The notes beneath the pieces are model-generated. The model ran no database searches. It was not told where the DNA came from and saw only the letters and a list, made by a program, of their open reading frames with translations. From Helianthus annuus (lineage: Eukaryota > Streptophyta > Magnoliopsida > Asterales > Asteraceae), in assembly GCF_002127325.2 (NCBI RefSeq), contig NC_035437.2, positions 170,019,398-170,083,397 of the forward strand: a DNA stretch of 64,000 nucleotides. The letters run 5' to 3'. Positions 1 to 12,383 of the stretch are shown here, piece by piece (position 1 is the stretch's first letter; the number at the start of each line of letters is the position of its first letter). The translations under genes were made by a program, and so were the position numbers.

Positions 1-802
1 TTTTAACTTATTTTCCGTTATACGGGCTTGGGTTACGGTATTTAAAATACCGCTTGGTCGGGCAATTGACCCCAACTCGTTAGTAGTTGGGTATTATCAA
101 TGTGACCCGTTTAAAAATTTGTTTTGTTGGCTTTACGCCTTTGGGGGCTTAATGACCATGTCCCGGATATCCTTGGCAACATTTTACGAAATGGCCACGA
201 CCCTGACATCCGGGTGTAGGCGTACACCCGGCATTATGTCCATGACTATAAAGGTATAGCCGTTGGTTTTCCCGCCACGGTTTTATACTATGCGGTGTGT
301 CTATTAAACTTTAACCCGGCACGACCCGGGCGACCAAACGCATAGTAAACATGTAATTCTTTACAAGATTTAATTATAAATTATCCTAAGTTATAAAGAG
401 TTTGTGCCTTGTGCATTCAAATCAATTTTATTAAACATTTTACCAAAGTGTTGGTTGAATGTATTTACCAGTGTAAACTGACGTATTTTCCCAAAAAGAT
501 TAAATGCAGGTACTAAACGTAATTGGCTGGCTATATCTCCTTAGCATCTTAAAAGAGTCTCGCAAGCTTAAGGATGCCTTCGTCTGTTGAACAATACTTT
601 TGTTATTATTATTGATCCCCTGTGGATTTTATTTCAACAATGGTGATACTTTGATATTACAATAAATGTTGAAATATATTTATCTTTATGCTTCCGCTGT
701 GCATTCATATAATTGTGTGGTTTGACTATTTTGTTGCCAACTACGTCACGATAATCCCCCACCGGGCCCACCGGTGAGACACGTGGAAATCGGGGTGTGA
801 CA
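1..802. mobile_element. End of an LTR retrotransposon inserted in element A (cut by window edge)
   Basis: Copy B of the surrounding family (57500-57610) has no counterpart for this stretch. Homology between A and B resumes right after position 802, where this segment ends in ggggtgtgaca, a typical LTR terminus finishing in CA. I infer the tail of an LTR or LTR element that extends left of the window. Its TSD partner is outside, so the boundary rests on the A/B comparison alone. No coding sequence is recognisable. Confidence 0.55.
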
Positions 803-1384
803 CCCCGCCTCTTGTATTCCTTGCAAGTCATAATAAGGACTTTGACTGCTCCCACTAACCTTAGAAATCTTTAGGAACTCAGCATGCTTAGGGTCAATAT
901 TTAACGACCAACAAGTTAATAACGTTAGTCGTTGTAGTTTATCTTGTTGAGGATTATGTTAAGAAATCTAAGTGTGCCCATAATTAAGCAACAATGAAAC
1001 TTTTGTAAGAGTAGCATTAGATTTTAAGGAAACAAGTATTGATGGAACAATGTCGTGATGGAGCGGTGTCTTGTACAAGAGGTGTAAATTTAGGTAATGT
1101 AAAATTTTCACTCCCCACCTCTTGCAACTATTGCAAGTTATTACTAAGACACTTAATGCTCCCACTGATCTTTAATATCTCTAGAATGCTACAAGAGAAG
1201 TTTCAATGAGCTACGTGACGTGGGAACCTATCACACATACGTTAGACTTTATTTGATTTCTTTAATGTCCAGATATCATGAGAAACTTTAGGGACATTTT
1301 TAATAGAAATCTTATTAAGTATATATATGAATAGATTTCTTCTAAGACCGTGTGCCATATGCGACAAAATTTAGATACAAGTTG
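803..1384 (-). mobile_element. Copia-like element A, 3'-side internal fragment
   Basis: Closely matches 57608-58189 of complete copy B and continues at 16187 after the Athila insertion. In both copies the minus strand carries short stop-ridden reading frames and repeated gtgggagca segments, which resemble decayed Copia pol sequence. No functional ORF remains. Confidence 0.75.
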
Positions 1385-3044
1385 ATAGTTGATGCGTGTC
1401 AGTGTGTATATGTTTTTAATATATAATTAAGCCCCTTTTTACACTTTTAGCCAAGTTTTAAATTTATAAAACACGATATTCACTAACACTAAACACACAT
1501 ATGGGCAAGTGCACCCATCGTGGACGTAGTATAGTGTTGGTAAGATACCGAGGTCGTCCAAGGACACAAGAGCTTTTAATACCGGTTTATCCTCAACGTC
1601 TAATCAAATCAAAAAGTTAGAAAAATGTTTTAAGCTAAGAAAAATAAAACTAACTAAATGCTGAAAATAAAAATAAAAATAAAAACAGATAGACAAGATG
1701 AATCACTTGGATCCGACACGTGTATTAGTATAACCTTTGATTATTTTCGCACTTTTGCACTTGTTTAAGAGATTATCTTAGTTATTGTAGTAGGCCCCTC
1801 TTTTGAAGGCGACGTTACCCTCAACCCAGTAGTTTGAGTCAGCAAGGATACAATCCTAAAGGGTCGGATTATTGAAAGATAATGAATTAAGTTATTAATG
1901 CAAATTATGGTAGGCCCCGCTTTTGGCGGTGACGTTACCCTCGGCTAAGTAGTCTGAGTCAGCAGGGATACAGTCCTAAATAACCGGGTTATAGTATTAA
2001 TAGTAGTTAACTTATGAGGGGGTCAAAGAGTTTGGATCCCCGCCATCCAATACCTATGGGCATTGAAGGAGATCCTACTAAATTTGACCCAGGTCCCAAG
2101 CAGGACCTCTAAACGCTGAACAAGGGCAAGACCTTTACCAAACCGTTCCCTTAACCCCCGACCAGGTAGCCAACATACCTCCATATAGACCGTTGTCACG
2201 ACCCCCGACCCCATCTAGCCGGAATCGGTGCCGTGAGCAGTCCAGTGGTACCGGTGATTATTTTAAAAACATTGCAGCGGAAATTTCATCAGGACCGTGA
2301 GTTAGGAAAAATATCAGAGTTTAGAAACACCGGATTTTATTTAAAAAGATGGAATAAATTCCATGTTTTACAAAGGTAGCTTTTAATAAAAACAATATTT
2401 CTTAATTTGAAAATAAGCCACTTCTTGAAGTCTTTTAGTGCCGGATCCAATCCTTACTCCAATCTACTGTAATCACCTGAAACGCGTTTTAAAAAGGTTT
2501 TGTCAGCGGGAAATACTGAGTGAATCATTCATTTTACTGAAAACGATATATTTGTTATAATTTACAGTATTAAGAGTTTTTACATATGTTTATTATCAAC
2601 CAACATTCAAGAATAGGTATTTGTCACAGACCAGCTCTGTGACTGTGGTCATATCACCATTGGCTGGCCCAATGAGTGACGTATATCACTTTCTTTTAGG
2701 CTCGCCCACCTAATGTGATTAAAACAATAATAATACTGTGCACAATACCCCACATACCGACTGTAATTTGGTGATTACATAAACTTAATCACTGTAATTA
2801 TAACTTTGAAAAATTGGTTTGGAGTATTGTAAAACAATTGATAAAAAGAGAATGACTCACAAATCAGCATGCAGTATTTGAATTAACAAGCTTTATGGTT
2901 CAGATTCTTCTGAGAATTAGCATCTACTTTGATTGTAAGTGTATTGAGACTAATAATCCTAATTTAGAAAATGATGCACACAAAACCGGGTTAATGATCA
3001 ATACAGCAGTTACGATAATTTACGAGATCAAATTCTCCCAATGA

Positions 3045-3190
3045 ATGACCAAGTGCAATACTTCAACTCATTTATCGTATTAACGACAAACGACAAAGTA
3101 TAATACTTCAACTCATTTATCGAATTATCGACAAACGACAAAGTATAATGCTTCAACTCATTTATCGAATTATCGACAAACGACAAAGCA
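3045..3190. repeat. 45-bp tandem repeat, about three copies
   Basis: The phrase cttcaactcatttatcg recurs at 3061, 3106 and 3151, exactly 45 bp apart, inside the nested solo LTR. Confidence 0.9.
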
Positions 3191-3389
3191 TAACCCAATA
3201 TGGGCGGCACTTAGACATTCTTTAGATATATTGATCCCGGAAATGAATCGTAATAGCGATCGAGTAATTACCCTGTTCCGCGGCAACGATTCGAGTGTGG
3301 TGTGTGTTTGGTAGTAAACGAATAATAACTCAACGTAGGAAACGAATTTGAACGTCGAACGAATGCCAGAAATCAAGTCCCAGGCCCCT

Positions 3390-3398
3390 CTATTTATA
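3390..3398 (-). promoter_or_regulatory. TATA box of the nested solo LTR (downstream one)
   Basis: Minus strand reads TATAAATAG followed by aggggcctg, a strong plant TATA context. It would place a start site near 3360. Confidence 0.5.
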
Positions 3399-4157
3399 GT
3401 CTGATTTGGAACCGCCCGCGTGTCGCGACAGGATCCCCGGGATCTGTCGCGTGTCGCGTGGGAATTCAAAGTAGGCTAGGCCTGCTTCGTCACCTACTTA
3501 GGCCTGCTGAGTCGACGGAACGATAATTTTCAATTTAGACAGCGAGATATAAGGATAATCGTCAAGTAGGGAATATCCCCCTGAGTTTTTAGGGGCCCTG
3601 ATCCTGATTTTGATTGTTATAAAAATTTTAGGAGTTGTGCAGGATTACTTGGGTGTCTCAACTATGGTTCCCTATTGGGTAAATAAAATAATAGGCATGA
3701 CTTTTGATGAAAGTTTGTTTACAAAATAGAAATAATAAATAATAAATAATAGTTTTGGGTAACTTACAAAAAGAGAATAAAATGGTGGGAAAAAGGAATG
3801 GACCCACTGTGTAACTTTAGGGTTCAACTAGAAGGACTCCTGGTATAAATTTTGGGTATAACTTTTGGGCTATTAAAAATATAATGCACTCGTGTTAAGT
3901 ATAGTACCCCTAATTCAACCTTGTCCCGAAGTCCCGAGATAGAATCCAATCGAACTTAGTCGGGCAGAGCCTTGACATGCGTTATGGGATTCAGATCAAT
4001 CGGAAAGGGTAGCGGTGATCGGGAGTTACAATACTTAAAATGAGGCAGAGCTTTTATTACTATTATAAATGATAATAGAAATATATATATATAGACAAGA
4101 TGAGAAAGGTGACACAGGAGATAGAAGAAAAATTGAGTATTGTGAATGCTCTATGTT

Positions 4158-4166
4158 CTATTTATA
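4158..4166 (-). promoter_or_regulatory. Second TATA box in the nested solo LTR
   Basis: Minus strand again reads TATAAATAG, 768 bp upstream of the first in transcription order. Either box could be the real promoter. Confidence 0.4.
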
Positions 4167-5393
4167 GTTGAGAGAAGCCAGTTAAATTCCTGTACAAGTA
4201 ATAGAGTATTTAATTTATTTTACTTGAAAGAGGACACTTACACTACTTGAACACCACGTACACACATATGTGTAAGGTTTAAATATTATTTTATTTTCAT
4301 TCTTATCTTTGATTTCTTTATGAAAGATATTATTATTATAAATAATGGGACCCAAAACATATATGAAATTGAATATAGGACACGAAACTAGTAAACTGTA
4401 AACATATATATTTTATTATTTTATTATTTTATTATTTTATTATTATTAAAATGGATGACATGAAATGTAAGGGGACACGAAACTTGTGTCATGTATACCA
4501 TGTTAAGTTAATTTTTTTATTTGTTATATTATATTGTTATTATTATTATTATTTATTAATTTAACTATTTTACTCATTTGGCGTGTATAACTTTTAAAAT
4601 ATGACGTTCTAGGAAATAATAAATATGTCTTTGGAATGAGAATATTTTTGTCTACATTTGGGTCTAAGTTTCATTAAAAATAAAGTAGGTTCAAAATACA
4701 ATGTAAGTTTAGTTAGTAAATGGTTCCTGGGCCCATCCAGGTACTTTATATTTCTTATAATCAACTTACCCATAATCTACCGGTCTAATAATATAAATTT
4801 TTTATAGACTTTTATTTTATTAGAAAGGTCACCCATATACAGGCCAATTAATTAATATAAAATTTCAACCACTTTATAAAAATAGTGTTTAAAAACTATT
4901 TGGGTTGAATATTTATATTAAAAATAAACTAGTTACTAGTGGTTAATAAATTTAATCAAACCTGTAATTCTTATATAAAAATAGGATTGTTACAACCGTG
5001 GAGATATGAATGGTGAAAATCTTTTATTTTATATAGACAGTAAAATAATGCCAAGACACCACGGACAAACGATAAGGAAAGATCACCTTCAACATAAGCA
5101 ACTAGTTATTAAAGTCATTAATACAAAACCAAATAAAAAGTGCAAAAGATTAAAAATAAAAAGTATTATACTAAACACTTGTCTTCACCAAGTGATGTAA
5201 GAGACTTAGGCAAACATGGACTTGATTGTCAAGAACTCTTACGATCAATCTTGGATCCCGAGACGACTCACACACTCTACGATGGACAATGGATGATGGT
5301 GGTGGATGATGGTGTTATGGTGGTGGTGGGTGGTGGATGAGGTGTGAGAGAGGTGGTGTGCCAAGGGATGAGAGAGAATGAAGCCAAGCTCCT

Positions 5394-5402
5394 CTATTTA
5401 TA
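5394..5402 (-). promoter_or_regulatory. TATA box, Athila 3' LTR
   Basis: Minus strand TATAAATAG followed by aggagcttggc. The same box is in the 5' LTR at 15665-15673. Confidence 0.6.
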
Positions 5403-5418
5403 GGCTGAACAGAAGGCT

Positions 5419-5660
5419 GGACACGGCCCCGTGTCCGCTGGACACGGCCCCGTGTCCGCTGGACACGGCCCCGTGCCCGCCTGACACTCTCTCTCCTCAT
5501 TAATTGTAATTGCGAATTACAATTAATGCACCTGCTGTACTTTCACCACGCCCCCGTGCTCGCTGGACACGGCCCCGTGGTGGGCAATGGAAGCTTCTAC
5601 TGGTTTGTCTTTTCTGCTGCTTCCTGGGCACGCCCCCGTGTTCGCTGGACACGGGGCGTT
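5419..5660. repeat. GC-rich palindrome cluster in the Athila 3' LTR
   Basis: Repeated ggacacggccccgtgtcc dyads, three in direct tandem at 5419-5481 and further pairs at 5547-5581 and 5628-5660. They stand out against AT-rich surroundings and lie just upstream of the TATA box on the minus strand. Confidence 0.9.
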
Positions 5661-5910
5661 TTCTGACTCTGTTTCTTCTCCTTTGCCTTGGGAGGTGCCG
5701 TTGAGGGTCCGGGCAATCCACTTTTGTTCCTTTTTCTTGTATTTATGGTAGAATTAGCTGTCTTTTTGCTTCTTTTGTGATTTTGAGCTCATTTCATCCT
5801 GAAAATACAAAAGGAAGACAAAAACACTCTTTTTCCAACATTAGTACTAAAAAAGGGTTAGTTTTATGCCTTAATTGATGTGATTTATATGTTGCATTTT
5901 ACACACATCA

Positions 5911-5925
5911 AATACCCCCACACTT
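5911..5925 (-). other. Polypurine tract of the Athila element
   Basis: Minus strand reads gtgtgggggtatt directly against the 3' LTR start. This is the expected position of the plus-strand primer for reverse transcription. Confidence 0.8.
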
Positions 5926-7809
5926 GAACTTTTGCTTGTCCTCAAGCAAAACTCTTTAAATGTGGCTTACACTCCCAAATGGAATAGGTAGAAGAGAAGT
6001 TTTTTAGCTTGTCCTAGAGTGTCGGGAATCCAAGGTTTTTATAGGCTTTATTTTTATTTATTTACAATCATATTCGTTATGATTTATTTTGAACTTTTCA
6101 TAAGATAAATTACTTATTTGGGCATAGCATGCCTTATTAAAATTCCATTTATATACAAGTTCACATACCTCACGGGAGATCACTCAACACTCGGCCGAAG
6201 GTGTATATTTTAGTGAATCACTCGAGAGCGGCACGGAACTTACGTCTTCCATAGGCTTGCCAAGCAATCAATCCTCCTCCTTTTTAACTTTTTACCTTTG
6301 TAAATATCAAGAGGACTTTTTTGGTGAAGGCTTGGGTTTAAAGGTGGGTGGTTGGTTAGTGGTTAGTAAAAAGGGCGAAAATCGTAACAAGCGTCGGTTT
6401 TCGTGAAGTACCTTATTTTTAGTGACTTTTTATTTTGAAGTATTTCTCCAAACAAGCTTTTTATAGCTTTTGTTTGTTTTTGACTTCATCATCATTTATA
6501 TTTTTTTTTGTTTGTTTTTTTTTTCCGTCACATAAAAAGGCGATTTTTACGAAAAAGCGAACTTGTTACTAAAAAAAAATAAATAAAAAGGTTTTTGGTG
6601 GGTAAAAAGGGTTTTGGGGTAATGAAATGAAAGGTTTAGGCTCAAATGGGCTATCTAGGGGGATTTTGGGTAGGTAAAAAAATGAAAAATAATGGTTTTG
6701 AAAGAAAAATGGTTAGTCCTAATGCCTCCATCATTTACTTACTTGGGTTTAAGTTGGTAAGGACCGGGAATGTATCGTCGTGGCAAGTTCTAGATTTGTA
6801 AGGACCGAGCGGCTATTCACACAAGAAACGAAAAATGAGCATTTAATCTAAATATGTGTATTTTTATGCTCAATAAAGGCTCAAAACTCACTTTTGTGGG
6901 AATGGGTTTTTAATGTGACCAAGCATATATAATCGACTTTTAAACTAGACTTGTTATGCCGTTTCATAATTTTCTTATGTTGGTTCCTTTTTTATCATGA
7001 CGCTATCAGTTGTAAACTTGTAAAAATATAACCTTTTTAGAACTTGTTATTCCCAACTTAAACTAAGACAAGTAAATAAAAAAAAATGAAAAAGTTTTTG
7101 AAAAAATTTGGGGTGTTTAGCGGTTCCAATAGAGTTTTGTGTAAGGCTTGTGTTTAGGATTTTGCAAAATTTCAAGGTTTTAGCATCCCCCCACACTTAA
7201 ATTACACATTGTCCTCAATGTGTCCAAAAATAAAGTTTTTGGTTGATTAGAATGTATAAAAGTGTGTTTAAAAAGCAAAGATTTATGTTACTGGCAGTCT
7301 GGACACGGCCCCGTGTTCAGCGGACACGGCCCCGTGGTGAACTGCCAGTAACGAAAACTTACAGAAGGTGAACACGGGGGCGTGTCGGGTGAACACGGCC
7401 ACGTGTCGGGCAAAAAATTGCAGGTAAGTAGTCAAACAGCAGATCTGGGAGATGGACACGGGGGCGTGTCGGCTGGACACGTCCCCGTGTGGACAGTCTG
7501 TTAGCCCGAAAAATAGGTTTTTCTCCCGGTTTCTCTATCCTGGGGCTGCAAGTGCTAATGTTTAGCACTCTAACCCTTGCATTGCACCTGTTTAATCACT
7601 TAATACCAACCAACCAAGCACAAACCATCCTAAATTACCATTGTTAAACATTATCCAAACATAAAGTAAAAACAAAATAAAGATAAAAATAGTTAGGGAA
7701 AGTAAATTGTTCGACAAATGGCACGCAGGCCATGAATTGTTTGATAGATAAGAAGGGCATTCAAACCTGTGGGCTCATCACCAGCCAGCCCCTTGTCCCT
7801 CCAAGCCTC
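5926..7809 (-). other. Athila downstream non-coding region
   Basis: No supported ORF between the downstream ORF and the purine tract. The sequence is AT-rich, with T and A runs and one palindrome cluster near its right end. Such a long untranslated stretch is usual in Athila elements. Confidence 0.6.
7301..7494. repeat. Three pairs of GC-rich palindromes
   Basis: Pairs at 7301-7337, 7371-7409 and 7453-7494. Each is two roughly 16-bp cacgg..ccgtg dyads separated by a few bases. They match the LTR cluster. Confidence 0.85.
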
Positions 7810-8952
7810 CTACTCCATGTCTTCATCACTACCATCACCTCCACCCCCTTGCCTCGCCATGTACTCCCGGATGCTACCGATATCATCTTGTATATCGTTA
7901 ATGTTGCGTTCGATAGCTCCAACCCGGTGGTGTGTGTTGTTGGCGAGGTTGTAGGTGTTCCTTGAGCACATGAGGTTTTCCTGCAAAAGATCATGTAAAC
8001 TTTGAAAGTTAGGAAAACCACCTCCTTGAGAGGAGGATTGGCCCGCATCGCCTTAGGGTGGATACTGAAAATGGGGATGTGGTGCATGAAGAACTAGAGC
8101 CTCCTGCGGGTTCCATGCATAGCCTTGCGTCCTTTGAAAGCTCACCGTCCCGTCCTCCGCTTCATAAAGCAAGTTCATGGCTCGGCAAATGTGATAATCG
8201 ACCCGGCCCGACCATGGACTCTTTTCGAAGGACCTTGGGATATTCGTGAAGTGCTTGAAAAGACGGTACACCCATCCTCCGAAGAAGATCGGTGTAGGAG
8301 CATGAGCAAGGCGGTTCAAGTGCATGTTTCGCAGTAGGAGGTAAGGAACATCTAGAGGCTTCTGGTTGTGGATGCAGTGAAGGACAACCAAATCTTTCAA
8401 CCCAACAACGCCACTACTGTCATGGCGTTGGTTCAGCGAGTACGTGAGGAGCCTGTGGATGTAGCGGTATAACGGGTCCCTCAGTTTGGTGCTTTTGGTG
8501 CTGCTTGGGTTGTAGATTCCTTCACCTATTTGAGCCCATGCGGCTTGGCGTTCGGTTGCATCCAAGTCTCGTAACCCCCCTGTATTCTCTTCATTCCCCG
8601 CTTCTTCTTCACTATATAGCCCAATGATGGCTCCAAACTGTGCCATGGAGGTTCTAAACGTGGTCCCTCCACATCGTAATTCAACCGCGTCATGATCAAA
8701 CGGTTCGCGCCTCGAGTTGAAAATGAAGGTGCTATAGAACTCCATCGTGCATTGATGTACCGACCGTAGTCGGGTGGTCAATGCGGCATGCAGTGGACCC
8801 CTCACAATGTTGTTGAAGCGGTCAAGTTGGTTTACCATGGTTAGCAAATCAGTACACGCCCACCTTGGGTACTCTTCCGGTCGTGTTTGTAGAACCTCGT
8901 ACCGTGCCCTAGCATCCAGTTCATTTGCGCCAAACCTTGTGAATTTCGACAT
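7810..8952 (-). pseudogene. Athila downstream ORF (env-like position), broken by one stop
   Basis: The main part (to 8053) gives about 299 residues from the ATG at 8952-8950. It has the feel of the Athila ORF1 family (PF03078), for instance FGAIIGLYSEEEA and a following acidic stretch; that assignment is from memory. An in-frame TAA at 8055-8053 interrupts it. The same frame then stays open for 80 more codons, glycine/serine-rich and then a probable coiled coil (IERNINDIQDDIGSIREYM), to a TAG at 7812-7810. It sits between integrase and 3' LTR, where some Athila elements carry an envelope-like ORF. I see no clear signal peptide or transmembrane segment in it. An ATG at 8967 is also in frame, but a splice acceptor directly precedes the chosen one. 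Confidence 0.75.
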
Positions 8953-8965
8953 CTGAAAAGAATAC
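8953..8965 (-). other. Candidate 3' splice site just before the downstream ORF start
   Basis: Minus strand reads tattcttttcag immediately followed by ATG. This is a good pyrimidine-rich plant acceptor. It would suit expression from a spliced subgenomic RNA, as proposed for envelope-like ORFs of Athila elements. The donor was not identified. Confidence 0.4.
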
Positions 8966-8967
8966 AT

Positions 8968-9746
8968 AAAAAGTTAGTACGAAACCAGGAAAATTAAAGT
9001 GAAACTGCAAACAGTGGGCTGGACACGGCCCCGTGTTCAGCGGACACGGCCCCGTGTCCAGGCGTCTGTAACCCAAAAATTCCATTTTTCGTCCCGGTTT
9101 CGAAAACCTGAAAATTTTTAGCACAATAGTAGCGGTTTCCCCCGAAAATGAAACCCTAAGTGTCATTTTTTTCCAAAACAAACCGTTTACCCTTTCAATT
9201 TCGTGTTTTTCGGTTCAAGAACAAGGGTTTGGGGTTTTATTTGGAAATCGGACAAATCTATCAACAATACTTGCCTAGTTACTTTCTACTACACTAATCT
9301 AAACTACTACTAACAAATTTCATCAAAAATTTTGAGTTCGATCCGGATGAACATGAAGAACCCTAGATTTTTCCCCAATTTTTGATGTTTTAACTACATG
9401 CAAGTAACTAATCTAACTACTAATGAGGATAGAATCATACCTTGACGTTGTTAGATTTGGTGGTGACGTAGAAAAACTGCAGAAAATCGCCTCGAACCAG
9501 AGAGTTTTCGGCTAAACGGGGCGTGTGGAATGGTGTAACTGATAGGAAAAGAGGGTTTTATCCCGACAGTCGCCTCGACACGGCCCCGTGTCCAGCGGAC
9601 ACGGCCCCGTGCCGGGCAAAGTTTTTAAATTTTTTTTTTTTTTATTTTTTATGTGCTCGTGTGCATGCCCCTTATTTCCGAAAAATGGTTAGAAGATTTA
9701 CCGGTTTTTTAAACGTACACTTACCTGTAACATGTCGGGTATGAGT
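8968..9746 (-). other. Spacer between Athila pol and the downstream ORF
   Basis: No supported ORF. Two palindrome pairs (9021-9060 and 9575-9616) of the cacggccccgtg type occur here, with a T-run near 9628-9650. Confidence 0.6.
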
Positions 9747-12380
9747 TTATTCGTTAACCGTTTGAAGTGAGATCTCCTCTTCCTCATCCTCAATGGATCC
9801 TCTGTAGAGTTTCAGCCGTTGGCCATTGACTTTAAATGGTGTCCCATTTCGAGTTTTAATTTCTACTGCACCGTGTGGAAAAACATGGGTGACGGAAAAA
9901 GGTCCTGACCACCTAGATTTTAACTTACCAGGAAATACTCGAAGTCGTGAATTAAACAATAGAACTTGGTCTCCAACCCGAAATTCATTAGATTTAATAT
10001 ATTTATCATGCAAATTTTTCATTCTTTCCTTATAAATTTCGGAGTTAGAATATGCATAATTCCTAAGCTCGTCTAATTCGTTTATTTGACAAAATCGATT
10101 TTTACCGGCATTTTCCAAATCTAAGTTTACGTTTTTTATTGCCCAGTAGGCTTTGTGAGCTATTTCTACTGGCAAGTGACAGCTTTTTCCATAGACGAGT
10201 TTATATGGGGTTGTGCCTATAGTGGTTTTATAAGCAGTTCGAAAAGCCCATAAAGCGTCGTCTAATTTGTCGGCCCATTCTTTTTTATTTATTCCTACGG
10301 TTTTTTCAAGTATTCGTTTTAAACCTCGATTAGTCACTTCGGCTTGCCCATTTGTTTGAGGATGATATGCCGTTGAGACCCGGTGATAGACCCCATACCT
10401 TGTTAATATTTTTTCGAGTTGATGATTGCAAAAATGGGTACCTCTATCACTTATCAAAGCTTTTGGTGTCCCGAAACGAGAGAATAGCTTTTTCAGAAAT
10501 TTTACCACTACTCTTCCATCATTTGTTGGAAGAGCCTCGGCCTCAGCCCATTTAGACAAGTAATCGACTGCCACAAGTATATATTTGTTTCCCTTTGAAG
10601 GTGGGAAAGGTCCCATGAAATCGAGTCCCCACACATCAAAGATTTCACAGACGAGAATGCCATTTTGAGGCATTTCGTTTTTGGAAGAAATATTACCTGA
10701 TCTTTGGCATGCATCACATGTCTTTACAAGGTTTTGTGCATCCTTGTAAATGGTCGGCCAGTAAAATCCTGAATCAAATACCTTTCGTGTGGTACTTGCG
10801 GCACCATGATGTCCTCCGTATGGACCTTCATGACAATGATGGAGAATTCTTCGTGCTTCATTACCATAGACACACCTTCGGATGAGCTGGTCGGCACACA
10901 TTTTGAAAAGATAGGGGTCTTCCCAAAAGTAATGCTTTACATCAGCAAAGAATTTCTTTCTTTGATGATGTGGCCATCCTTTGGTGACTACACCGCTAGC
11001 TAAGAAATTAGCGTAGTCGGCATACCATGGTTCTTGTCTACTCTCCATCATTTCCAAGGATTCCGTGGGAAATTTCTCGTTGATTTGCTCGTCCCTGGTT
11101 GTCTCCAAAGCTGGGTCTTCTAAGCGTGAGAGATGATCTGCAGCGGTGTTTTCTGCTCCTCTTTTGTCCTTGATTTCAATGTCGAATTCTTGGAGGAGTA
11201 GAATCCATCTTATCAAACGGGGTTTCGCGTCTTGCTTCTTGAAGAGGTACCTGATGGCTGCATGGTCTGTATAGACTATTGTTTTAGAAAGAACAAGATA
11301 AGAACGAAATTTATCAAAAGCAAATACCACCGCTAGTAATTCTTTTTCTGTAGTTGTATAATTTTCTTGCGCATCATTAAGAGTTTTACTAGCATAATAG
11401 ATTGGGTGGAAATGTTTTTCTTTTCTTTGTCCCAAGACTGCTCCAACAGCGAAGTCACTTGCATCGCACATGATTTCGAAAGGAAATTTCCAATCTGGCG
11501 CTATCATGATAGGTGCATTGACTAGCATTTCCTTGAGGGTTAGAAATGCTTGATTGCATTCCTTGTCAAAGATGAAGGGTGCATCTTTTTCAAGTAATTT
11601 TGTTAGAGGCCTTGAAATTTTTGAAAAGTCTTTGATAAACCTTCTATAAAATCCGGCATGTCCTAGGAAACTTCTGATTGCTCGCACGGAGGATGGAGGA
11701 GGTAATCGAGAAATAGTCTCTATTTTTGCTCGATCAACTTCCATTCCTTCGCTTGAGATTTTGTGACCGAGTACTATTACCTCTGTTACCATGAAATGGC
11801 ATTTTTCCCAGTTAAGGGCGAGGTTAGTTTCCTCACATCGGGATAGCATTCGTTCAAGATTATCGAGGCATTGGTCATATGAGTCTCCAAAGATGGAAAA
11901 GTCATCCATGAAGACTTCCATTGTCTTTTCGATCATATCATGGAAAATGGCGACCATACAACGTTGGAATGTTGCAGGCGCATTACATAGACCGAATGGC
12001 ATGCGTCGATATGCAAAAGTTCCGTAGGGACATGCGAAAGTTGTTTTCTCTTGGTCTTCTGGTGCTATCGGTATTTGAAAGTAACCTGAAAAACCATCTA
12101 AGAAACAATAAAATTTATGACCGGATAATCTTTCTAACATTTGATCAATGAAGGGTAAAGGAAAGTGGTCTTTCCTAGTCGCTTCATTTAATCGCCTATA
12201 ATCTATACAGACTCTCCATCCTGTGACGGTTCTCGTTGGTATTAATTCATTTTTCTCGTTAGTTATTACCGTCATACCTCCTTTCTTTGGAACTACTTGA
12301 ACTAGACTTACCCACGGGCTATCGGAGATAGGGTAGATTAGTCCGGCGTCGAGTAGTTTGATGACTTCATTCTTAACCAC
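9747..12380 (-). CDS. pol: Athila pol: reverse transcriptase, RNase H, integrase
   Basis: Open frame of 877 codons counted from V (GTG) at 12380. It is really the continuation of the upstream ORF in the same frame, separated by one TAA. RT: catalytic D95 (FLDGFSGY) and the FMDD box at 157-160, phenylalanine being usual in Athila. RNase H: D306 (CDAS), the TEKELLAV glutamate near 347, D372 and D415 (ADHLSR). Integrase: HHCC zinc region with C555/C558, catalytic D586 (GLDFMG), D645 (ISDRGTHF) and E681 (NGQAEVTNR). A GPF module lies near 826-828, and there is no chromodomain. All catalytic residues are present, so the enzyme domains look intact. There is no separate start codon, so translation would need readthrough of the TAA. 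Confidence 0.95.
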   Translation of the reverse strand: MVKNEVIKLLDAGLIYPISDSPWVSLVQVVPKKGGMTVITNEKNELIPTRTVTGWRVCIDYRRLNEATRKDHFPLPFIDQMLERLSGHKFYCFLDGFSGYFQIPIAPEDQEKTTFACPYGTFAYRRMPFGLCNAPATFQRCMVAIFHDMIEKTMEVFMDDFSIFGDSYDQCLDNLERMLSRCEETNLALNWEKCHFMVTEVIVLGHKISSEGMEVDRAKIETISRLPPPSSVRAIRSFLGHAGFYRRFIKDFSKISRPLTKLLEKDAPFIFDKECNQAFLTLKEMLVNAPIMIAPDWKFPFEIMCDASDFAVGAVLGQRKEKHFHPIYYASKTLNDAQENYTTTEKELLAVVFAFDKFRSYLVLSKTIVYTDHAAIRYLFKKQDAKPRLIRWILLLQEFDIEIKDKRGAENTAADHLSRLEDPALETTRDEQINEKFPTESLEMMESRQEPWYADYANFLASGVVTKGWPHHQRKKFFADVKHYFWEDPYLFKMCADQLIRRCVYGNEARRILHHCHEGPYGGHHGAASTTRKVFDSGFYWPTIYKDAQNLVKTCDACQRSGNISSKNEMPQNGILVCEIFDVWGLDFMGPFPPSKGNKYILVAVDYLSKWAEAEALPTNDGRVVVKFLKKLFSRFGTPKALISDRGTHFCNHQLEKILTRYGVYHRVSTAYHPQTNGQAEVTNRGLKRILEKTVGINKKEWADKLDDALWAFRTAYKTTIGTTPYKLVYGKSCHLPVEIAHKAYWAIKNVNLDLENAGKNRFCQINELDELRNYAYSNSEIYKERMKNLHDKYIKSNEFRVGDQVLLFNSRLRVFPGKLKSRWSGPFSVTHVFPHGAVEIKTRNGTPFKVNGQRLKLYRGSIEDEEEEISLQTVNE

Positions 12381-12383
12381 TTC

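Larger units (their letters stand above)
2194..4994 (-). mobile_element. Solo LTR of another LTR retrotransposon, inside the Athila 3' LTR
   Basis: Bounded by TGTCACGACC and GATTGTTACA and flanked by perfect ACCGT duplications (2189-2193, 4995-4999). The right Athila LTR has the uninterrupted site at the same place, which proves insertion. The segment is 2.8 kb with no pol-like ORF, and no LTR-internal-LTR structure is seen, so a solo LTR is the simplest reading. TATA boxes on the minus strand suggest that orientation. The lineage is not established; a Tekay-like chromovirus is a guess. Confidence 0.85.
1390..5910 (-). repeat. 3' LTR of the Athila element, split by a nested solo LTR
   Basis: Matches 14466-16181 once the 2801-bp insert and its 5-bp TSD are removed, leaving about 1715 bp against 1716 bp. 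It contains a 120-bp-spaced direct duplication (1791-1868 and 1911-1988) and a cluster of GC-rich palindromes (5419-5660). Confidence 0.95.

Noticed and set aside
968..1165. Small ORF starting MGALSVL, also at 57786-57974
   Set aside because: Repeated in both decayed Copia-like copies, and the two differ by indels that shift the frame.
7761..8087. 108-residue minus-strand ORF overlapping the end of the Athila downstream ORF
   Set aside because: A different frame. The frame continuing the downstream ORF after its TAA has the more plausible composition and coiled coil.
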